64,000 nucleotides of DNA from Clostridium grantii DSM 8605 (lineage in GTDB: Bacteria > Bacillota > Clostridia > Clostridiales > Clostridiaceae), in assembly GCF_900129965.1 (NCBI RefSeq), contig NZ_FQXM01000019.1, positions 1 to 64,000 of the forward strand. Direction: 5' to 3'. Shown here one piece after another: positions 58,517-64,000 of this stretch (positions are counted from its first letter, which is position 1; each line of letters opens with the position of its first letter). A program made the translations under genes and the position numbers. The notes below the pieces were generated by a model. That model had not been told where the DNA came from. It did no database searches and saw nothing but the letters and a program-made list of their open reading frames with translations.

Positions 58517-59469
58517 AATTTTATTTTGCACCCCTAGAAGGGGTAACAGGGTATATTTACAGAAATGCTCATGCTGCCTTTTTTAATAACGTAGACAAAT
58601 ACTTTACACCTTTTATTTCCCCTAATCAGCATGGCCGTTTTTCAACTAGGGAATTAAACGATATTTTACCTGCTCATAATAAAGGATTAATTGTAATCCC
58701 ACAGATACTAACCAATAACCCAGAAGATTTTATTGGAACTTCCAAACAATTAAAGGACTTTGGATATACAGAAATCAATCTAAATTTAGGCTGTCCTTCT
58801 GGAACAGTGGTTTCAAAAGGTAAAGGTTCAGGTTTTCTTTCAAGAAAAGAAGATCTTGACAGGTTTTTAGATAAAATATTTACTGAATCAGTAACTAAAA
58901 TCTCAGTAAAAACTAGAATTGGACAAGATGAACCAGAAGAATTTTATGAAATACTTGAAATATTCAACAAATATCCAATGGAAGAGCTAATTATTCATCC
59001 ACGGGTACAAAAAGATTATTATAAAAACAAACCTAATATGAAAATTTTTAAGGAAGCAGTAGCTTTAAGTAAAAATCCCCTTTGCTATAATGGAGATGTA
59101 TTTACAGCTAATGACTTCAAAGCTTTTTCAGTGGATTATCCAAGTATACAAAATATAATGCTTGGTAGGGGATTAATAGCTAATCCTAGCTTAATTAGCC
59201 AGATAAATGATAATAGTGTTCTTAATAAAAATCACTTGCTTCAATTTCATAATAGACTTTATGAAGATTATCAAGAAGTACTTTTTGGTGAAAGGAATAT
59301 ACTTTTCAAGATGAAAGAAACTTGGTTTTATATGATTCACATATTTTCTAACCATGAAAAATATGCTAAGGAAATCAAAAAATTAAAAAAATTAAAAGAT
59401 TATGAATTTCTAATTTCAAGATTATTTAAAGAACAAGATATTTTAGAAGAGTATGATTTGTTTTCTTAA
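58513..59469 (+). CDS. tRNA-dihydrouridine synthase (second of a tandem pair)
   Basis: A 318-residue dihydrouridine synthase with the same layout as the preceding one: YFAPLEGVTGYIYRNAHAAF, INLNLGCPSGTVVSKGKGSG with the catalytic Cys, KISVKTRIGQDEPEEF, IHPRVQKDYYKNKPN, GDVFTANDF and IMLGRGLIANPS. The catalytic and FMN-binding residues are intact, so it should be active. It starts four bases before the first gene's stop (translational coupling). A REPIN lies just downstream at 59476. Confidence 0.9.
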   Translation: MKFYFAPLEGVTGYIYRNAHAAFFNNVDKYFTPFISPNQHGRFSTRELNDILPAHNKGLIVIPQILTNNPEDFIGTSKQLKDFGYTEINLNLGCPSGTVVSKGKGSGFLSRKEDLDRFLDKIFTESVTKISVKTRIGQDEPEEFYEILEIFNKYPMEELIIHPRVQKDYYKNKPNMKIFKEAVALSKNPLCYNGDVFTANDFKAFSVDYPSIQNIMLGRGLIANPSLISQINDNSVLNKNHLLQFHNRLYEDYQEVLFGERNILFKMKETWFYMIHIFSNHEKYAKEIKKLKKLKDYEFLISRLFKEQDILEEYDLFS

Positions 59470-59475
59470 AAAACA

Positions 59476-59561
59476 GGGGACGGTTCATGAAAATTAAAAG
59501 TCTTGAGATTTATTTTTAAGAATTGGACGAGCAATTTTAAAAAAAATCATGAACCGTCCCC
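59476..59561. repeat. REPIN: inverted pair of GGGGACGGTTCATGA
   Basis: GGGGACGGTTCATGA at 59476-59490 and its inverse TCATGAACCGTCCCC at 59547-59561 enclose 56 bases. This is the head-to-head REP layout of a REPIN, using the same core as the repeats around the RAYT gene. It lies between the dus pair and the helicase gene, about 22 bases before the ATG of the helicase, and covers most of the helicase leader. Confidence 0.75.
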
Positions 59562-59582
59562 AATATTTCGAGGTGAAATTCT

Positions 59583-62174
59583 ATGGAATTAAATGAGAAA
59601 CAACTAGAAGTAATTAATGAGCTTGAAAGAAATATTATGCTACTTGCGTCAGCGGGCACGGGGAAAACTGATACTTTATCAAAGCGTATTGCAAATATTA
59701 TTGGTAAAGAAAAAGCTGAGGCTTACCAGATATTATGTATTACTTTTACGAATAAAGCTTGTAAAGAGATGAAGGAAAGAATAGAAAAAATTGTAGGAGA
59801 AAAAGCAAAGGATATTACAGTAAAAACTTTTCATAGTTTTTGTTTTGATATTATTAAGCAGGAAGCTAAAAAAAGGACAGATATTTTTACTGATTTTACG
59901 ATTTTCGATGAAGATGATTGTAAGGAGTTGCTTAAAAGATGCAATTATTACGATTTCACTTTGAAAGTTTTGCAGCAATTTATTGATATGGTGAAGTTAA
60001 TTAGAGTTGAAAAAAATATTTATAGCGATGATATTTCTAAAGATTACAAAGCTGCTGTACGGGAAACTTTTAAAATTAATCAGGATAAAATTGATTATAT
60101 ATGCACTGAAAAAGGTAGTTTGAATTATAAACTTAGAGATTTTTTAGAAAATAGTGGACATATTTTGGTTAATACATATAATTCTTTGCTTTATAATAAT
60201 CATGGAATTGATTTTACGGATTTGATTGTTAAAACAAAGGAATTATTTAATAACAAAGAAGTAATTGAGGTTTTAAGAAAGAAATATAAGTATATAAATA
60301 TTGATGAAGTCCAGGATACAAGTACTTTGGAGTATTCAATAATTGAAAAATTATTTCAAGGGAATAATGTTCTTTTGTGTGGGGATATATTTCAAACAAT
60401 TTATCAATGGAGAGGGTCAGAGCCAAAAAAGATATTTGATAAATTTAAGAATATATATAATCCACAGGAAATAGTATTTTTAATAAATTATAGAGCCACT
60501 AAAGTATTAACGGAAGCTTCTTTAGGATTTCTTGCTAATGCTTTTCCAGTAGAGGTGAAAAAGCTATATGACCAAGGTATCTTAGCTGAATCAAAGGAAA
60601 CAGGGGAACCCATAGTAGTAAAAGTAGCTAATGATTCAAAAGAGGAAGCAAGGTTTATATATAATGAAGTAAAAGCTTTGGCAGAAAGTAATGTGGATTT
60701 AAGTAGTATCTGTATATTAACAAGAAACAATAATTACAATGTAAGTTTGAGTGAGGATTTAAAGGATATAATAAAATATGATGCGGTTAATTTTGAATTT
60801 ATTTTAGTAGATCAATTTAAGTTTTTTAGAAGGCAAGAAATTAAAGATGTAATAGCTTTTCTAAAACTTATTGGTAATAGATATGATTCTATAAGTTTAA
60901 AAAGAATAGTGAAAAGACTTCCTACTGGAGTGGGAGATGCTACTTTTGATGCTATTGAGACAGATGAGTATAAAAAATTAGGAATAGTTTTATCAGATTT
61001 TGTTGATGAAAATGTACTAGCTTATGGAGAAAAATTTTCGCTTCTGATTAATGAATTTCAAAAAGATAACATTATAGTTTTTGATGTAGAAAGCACTGGT
61101 GTGGATGTTACTGAAGATGAGATAATTCAGATTGCAGCAATTAAGATTAATAAAGATGGTCATGTTATAGAAAAATTTGAAAAGCTTCTTAGAAACAATA
61201 AATCAGTTAAGGATTCAGAACATGTCCATGGGTTCAGTGATGAATTTTTAAAGGAAAATGGAGAAGATAAAAATATTGTTTTGAAAGAATTTGTAGAATT
61301 TTCTAAGGATTCTATTATAGTGGGGCACAATGTTCAATATGATATAAATATTTTAACAAGTGAGTTAAGCAGAGCAAATATGGGTAACCCTAAGTTTAAA
61401 GGTTTCTATGATACATTAGATATTTATAGAAGATTTTATCCTAATTTGAGCAATCATAAATTAGAAACCCTAAGTAAAAATTTTAATACTAATAATAAAC
61501 CAAGTCATGATGCAATGGATGATATTTTAGCTACCAATGATCTTTTAATTCAAGCTATTAATAGGGATATAATACCTACTTCTATGGAGAGACTGGCTTA
61601 TATGTCCAAGCATTTAAAGTCTTTTTCAAAAATAACAACTAAGTTGAATAAGCTTTTTAAGGAATCAGAAAATTTAAGGCCTCATGATATTGTTGGGAAA
61701 ATAGTTAATGATTTTGCTTTAAAAACTTTATATACTGGCGATGAAGGCAAGGAAAAGATTGAGAGGCTTAAAGATTTCTATGTACTACTAAGAGAAATTG
61801 ATGATAATAGTAAAAATAATAGAGATGTTTTACTAGAAGTAATAAAAATAACTGCTCTTTCCAACGGTGAATTGGAATCACTTATTATTAATAGGACAAG
61901 AAAACCTAGAATACCAATAATAACAATTCATCAAGCAAAAGGATTGGAATATGAAACAGTATTTATTGCAGGAGTTCAAGAAAATACATTTCCATCATAT
62001 ATGGCAATAAAAACAAAGAACTTAGATGAAGAAAAAAGAACTTTTTATGTGGCTCTTACTAGGGCGAAGAAAAGACTTTATATTACCTGCAATACTAAAG
62101 GAGCATACAATAGAATCAATAAGAAAAGTAGTTTTATAAATTTACTACCTATGAAATTTTTAAAGAACATATGA
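59583..62174 (+). CDS. UvrD-like helicase with embedded DEDDh exonuclease domain
   Basis: An 863-residue SF1A helicase. Walker A is LASAGTGKTDTLSKRI (residues 21-29), the DE box is NIDEVQDTSTLEYSII (Asp241, Glu242), then GDIFQTIYQWRGSEPK and NYRATKVLTEAS. Between the halves of the second RecA domain, residues about 495-655 form a DnaQ/PolC-type exonuclease: IVFDVESTGVDVTEDEIIQI (Asp501, Glu503), VGHNVQYDINILTSE (Asp587) and SHDAMDDILAT (His642, Asp647), so all DEDDh residues are present. Motifs V-VI follow: ITIHQAKGLEYETVFIAG, TFYVALTRAKKRLYI. ATG 59583 follows GAGGTGA. It lies 84 bases upstream of the JetD-like gene and is likely cotranscribed. Confidence 0.8.
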   Translation: MELNEKQLEVINELERNIMLLASAGTGKTDTLSKRIANIIGKEKAEAYQILCITFTNKACKEMKERIEKIVGEKAKDITVKTFHSFCFDIIKQEAKKRTDIFTDFTIFDEDDCKELLKRCNYYDFTLKVLQQFIDMVKLIRVEKNIYSDDISKDYKAAVRETFKINQDKIDYICTEKGSLNYKLRDFLENSGHILVNTYNSLLYNNHGIDFTDLIVKTKELFNNKEVIEVLRKKYKYINIDEVQDTSTLEYSIIEKLFQGNNVLLCGDIFQTIYQWRGSEPKKIFDKFKNIYNPQEIVFLINYRATKVLTEASLGFLANAFPVEVKKLYDQGILAESKETGEPIVVKVANDSKEEARFIYNEVKALAESNVDLSSICILTRNNNYNVSLSEDLKDIIKYDAVNFEFILVDQFKFFRRQEIKDVIAFLKLIGNRYDSISLKRIVKRLPTGVGDATFDAIETDEYKKLGIVLSDFVDENVLAYGEKFSLLINEFQKDNIIVFDVESTGVDVTEDEIIQIAAIKINKDGHVIEKFEKLLRNNKSVKDSEHVHGFSDEFLKENGEDKNIVLKEFVEFSKDSIIVGHNVQYDINILTSELSRANMGNPKFKGFYDTLDIYRRFYPNLSNHKLETLSKNFNTNNKPSHDAMDDILATNDLLIQAINRDIIPTSMERLAYMSKHLKSFSKITTKLNKLFKESENLRPHDIVGKIVNDFALKTLYTGDEGKEKIERLKDFYVLLREIDDNSKNNRDVLLEVIKITALSNGELESLIINRTRKPRIPIITIHQAKGLEYETVFIAGVQENTFPSYMAIKTKNLDEEKRTFYVALTRAKKRLYITCNTKGAYNRINKKSSFINLLPMKFLKNI

Positions 62175-62258
62175 ACTTTTTTTAGAAAATTGAACTAATA
62201 TATTCTTAGTAATAACTTTTTGTGATAAAAAATTTATATATGGAATTTGGAGAAAAAA

Positions 62259-63266
62259 ATGAGTAAATTAAGGAATCTAAATAAAAAAACTATAGAGTTA
62301 GAAGAAATAGAAGGAATTTTTAAGGTTCAGAATTATGGGCAGCTATGTGATGTAGTTAAAGACCTTATTAATAAAAAGGAAATAGTTCAAATTAAAAATA
62401 GTGGAGGTAATGGTAAAACTCCTACATTGTATAAAAGATATAGAATAAGAGAAGAAGATAAAGATTATAGCCATTTTTTAGAAGAATTAAGTTTTAAACT
62501 GAGCCCTAAATTGAATATAGTTTATTATAAAAATCATTTGGAAAAGTATAAAAACCATAGAGAATATATTTTGCTTTTAAATGATTTTATTATTAATGAA
62601 GAAGAATCGTTAAATATTAGCGTATCTATGAATGAAAGATCTTTTCAAATATGGGGTAGGGAAAAGTTTATTCAAAAGGAAGATGGGAAAGCAATGCTAA
62701 AGAATTTAGGAATAACCCAAGAATATTTGAATTATTATGATACTTCTGAACCTTTATCCTATTACTCTAAATATAAAAAAGATAAGCAAACAGTGTTGAT
62801 TTTAGAGAATAAGGATACTTATTTTTCTATGAGAAGATATTTAATAAATGAAGGTAATAAAATTTTAGGAGAAGAAATAGGTACACTAATATATGGTGGT
62901 GGAAAAAATATAAATAAAGCTTTTAAAGACTTTGAAATTTCTGTTGAAGAACATGTTTCCAGTAAAGAAAATAAGTTTTTGTATTTTGGTGATTTAGATT
63001 ATGAAGGTATAGTTATTTATGAAAGTCTTTATAAATTGATTAAAGACAAATACCATATAGCACCTTTTATTGTCGGATACCAGAAAATGATTGATAAATA
63101 TATAAAAAAAGAAATAGGATTACCAAAAACGAAAGAGGGGCAAAATAGGAATATAAAGGATATATTTTTGAGAGAGTTTGATGAAGAATATAAAACAAAA
63201 ATTATGGAAATCTTAGAAGGAGAATTGTATATTCCCCAGGAAATTCTTAATATCACAGATTTTTAA
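62259..63266 (+). CDS. JetD-like (DUF2220) TOPRIM protein
   Basis: A 335-residue protein resembling the Wadjet JetD C-terminal domain. The family signature is SMNERSFQIWGREKFIQKED and MLKNLGITQEYLNYYDTSEP near 130-165. The TOPRIM catalytic Glu is Glu183 in VLILENKDTYFS; the DxD is Asp245 and Asp247 in YFGDLDYEGIVIYE. Such residues chelate metal in topoisomerase-VI-A-like nucleases. The first ~100 residues may bind DNA (possible winged helix: LEEIEGIFKVQNYGQLCDVV). ATG 62259 follows TTGGAGA. No JetA, JetB or JetC is nearby; the partner is the helicase upstream. An IS607-type element follows. Confidence 0.7.
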   Translation: MSKLRNLNKKTIELEEIEGIFKVQNYGQLCDVVKDLINKKEIVQIKNSGGNGKTPTLYKRYRIREEDKDYSHFLEELSFKLSPKLNIVYYKNHLEKYKNHREYILLLNDFIINEEESLNISVSMNERSFQIWGREKFIQKEDGKAMLKNLGITQEYLNYYDTSEPLSYYSKYKKDKQTVLILENKDTYFSMRRYLINEGNKILGEEIGTLIYGGGKNINKAFKDFEISVEEHVSSKENKFLYFGDLDYEGIVIYESLYKLIKDKYHIAPFIVGYQKMIDKYIKKEIGLPKTKEGQNRNIKDIFLREFDEEYKTKIMEILEGELYIPQEILNITDF

Positions 63267-63290
63267 ATAAATTATAAAGCTTTGAATTAT

Positions 63291-63343
63291 TTATGCTATG
63301 CTAGGAGGTTACAACAGTTGCTAAATATCATAACATAGCATAA
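63291..63343. repeat. Inverted repeat upstream of the IS607-type remnant
   Basis: TTATGCTATG (63291-63300) pairs with CATAGCATAA (63334-63343). The loop holds AGGAGG (63304-63309) and a short frame from TTG 63318 (MLNIIT). It could be a leader hairpin, or a feature of the element boundary; the IS607 end itself is not identified. Confidence 0.35.
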
Positions 63344-63356
63344 TAAAGCATATTGA

Positions 63357-63899
63357 CCATCAGATATTGATGGGTTGATGGGTAAAAAACAAGAAGATGT
63401 TCAAAACAATGTATTTATATACTGCAGGGTATCAACTAAAAAACAGAAACAAAGTGGCAACTTGGAAAGACAAAAGCAAAGATTATTAAACTACTGTAGT
63501 GAAAATCAATATACAGTGGTTGATGTATTTGATGAAGTAGCAAGTGGCTTAAATGATAAGCGTAGGGAATTAACAATGATACTTCGAAGACTAAATGAAG
63601 TAAATTGTATAATTGTTGAATATCCTGATAGATTAGCTAGATTTGGGTACAATTATCTTAAAGAATTTGCTAAATCACTAGAGGTTGACATTAAAGCAGT
63701 TGAACACAATAAGGAGCTAGAGCTTAATGAAGAAATGGTTAGCGACCTAGTAAGTGTGGTTACTTACTTTAGTGCTAGATAGTATGGGGCTAGAGGTGGT
63801 AGAAAATTAAAAAGCACCATTGATGAGCTTGAGAAAGAAAGGTGTGTGCATAATACCAGTGAAAATAACAATGAAAGCCATGTTGATAAATCTAAATGA
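63357..63899 (+). pseudogene. IS607-family serine recombinase (TnpA), disabled
   Basis: The reading frame matches the resolvase domain of IS607 TnpA: VFIYCRVSTKKQKQSGNLER (catalytic Ser), LLNYCSENQYTVVDVFDEVA, then VEYPDRLARFGYNYL. The N-terminal MerR-like DNA-binding domain that normally precedes it is missing except for a short PSDIDGLMGKK piece, and a TAG at 63780-63782 replaces an expected Leu codon in the conserved FSAR-L-YGARGGRK stretch, after which the frame stays open to a TGA at 63897. Thus one nonsense codon and a 5' loss disable the gene. Confidence 0.75.
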
Positions 63900-64000
63900 T
63901 GAGCAATCTACCATTATTGATGATATGATGCTTGTGTTTTGCACCGCCATGAGACACTCATTCAAAAAGCTATTAGAGGGTAAAGCAGTAGGCGGTTTAG
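63859..64000 (+). CDS. TnpB of IS607-type element, cut by the window edge
   Basis: From GTG 63859 a frame reads VKITMKAMLINLNDEQSTII, then DDMMLVFCTAMRHSFKKLLE and GKAVGGL, like the N-terminus of an IS607/IS605 TnpB (RNA-guided nuclease ancestor of Cas12). It overlaps the end of the TnpA frame, as in IS607 elements. Only about 47 codons are in the window, so integrity of the RuvC domain cannot be judged. Downstream of TnpB a guide RNA (omega-RNA/reRNA) would be expected beyond the window. Confidence 0.6.
   Translation, partial: MKITMKAMLINLNDEQSTIIDDMMLVFCTAMRHSFKKLLEGKAVGGL

Noticed and set aside
1..64000. CRISPR arrays, rRNA and tRNA genes
   Set aside because: No regularly spaced direct repeats of 25-40 bases and no recognisable tRNA or rRNA sequence were seen.

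Overview
This is a strongly AT-rich stretch of chromosome from a low-GC Gram-positive anaerobe, most likely Clostridium or a close relative. The signs are AT-rich codon use, strong AGGAGG ribosome sites with many TTG and GTG starts, T-tailed hairpin terminators, CotH, AbrB and SpoVE/FtsW-type proteins, tryptophanase, and a carboxynorspermidine pathway. I see no tRNA, rRNA or CRISPR array. The species cannot be fixed from the sequence alone.

Layout. 0-6 kb: a fucose/arabinose isomerase-like gene behind several leader hairpins, a RAYT transposase gene flanked by its REP-like repeats, an SMP-30 lactonase, and a secreted leucine-rich-repeat protein. 6-9 kb: small unknown membrane or secreted proteins and an ion-transporter-superfamily permease. 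9-12.6 kb: a TetR regulator, an HD hydrolase and a thiol-redox operon (DsbA/FrnE-like, DsrE-like, peroxiredoxin-like); three matching operator-like sites link regulator and operon. 12.6-22.9 kb: short Cys-rich proteins, more HD hydrolases, lipoate ligase, a PadR-FtsW-like pair, a CPBP protease, GNAT enzymes, flavoproteins and a NUDIX remnant. 23-28.4 kb: tryptophanase with a divergent regulator, an AbrB regulator and a MalY-type C-S lyase. 28.4-31.9 kb: a PocR/AraC regulator beside a URO-D remnant, then a run of small membrane proteins and broken genes. 32-38.4 kb: a flavodoxin whose promoter abuts a 44-bp perfect palindrome, carboxynorspermidine synthase and decarboxylase, a periplasmic-binding-protein-like GGDEF sensor, and MATE and nitroreductase remnants. 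38.5-54.6 kb: membrane-anchored MsrAB, a sugar epimerase, AraC plus GH2 beta-galactosidase, SbcD-SbcC, a YdeI/OmpD-like protein, Tag glycosylase, CotH, guanine deaminase and a nitrilase-type amidase. 54.7-57.1 kb: a ferredoxin-MarR pair with operator-like repeats, then RsgA and nucleotidyltransferase remnants. 57.3-64 kb: two overlapping tRNA-dihydrouridine synthases, a REPIN, a UvrD-like helicase with an embedded DEDDh exonuclease, a JetD-like TOPRIM protein, and the start of a broken IS607 element that runs off the window.

The best candidate for an undescribed system is the helicase-exonuclease plus JetD-like TOPRIM pair (59.58-63.27 kb). It recalls Gabija (UvrD helicase plus TOPRIM nuclease) and Wadjet (JetD) but lacks their other parts, and it sits between mobile-element sequences. 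Other notable themes are a RAYT/REPIN family with copies across the window, a likely TetR redox regulon readable from sequence, and an unusually high number of gene remnants for 64 kb.
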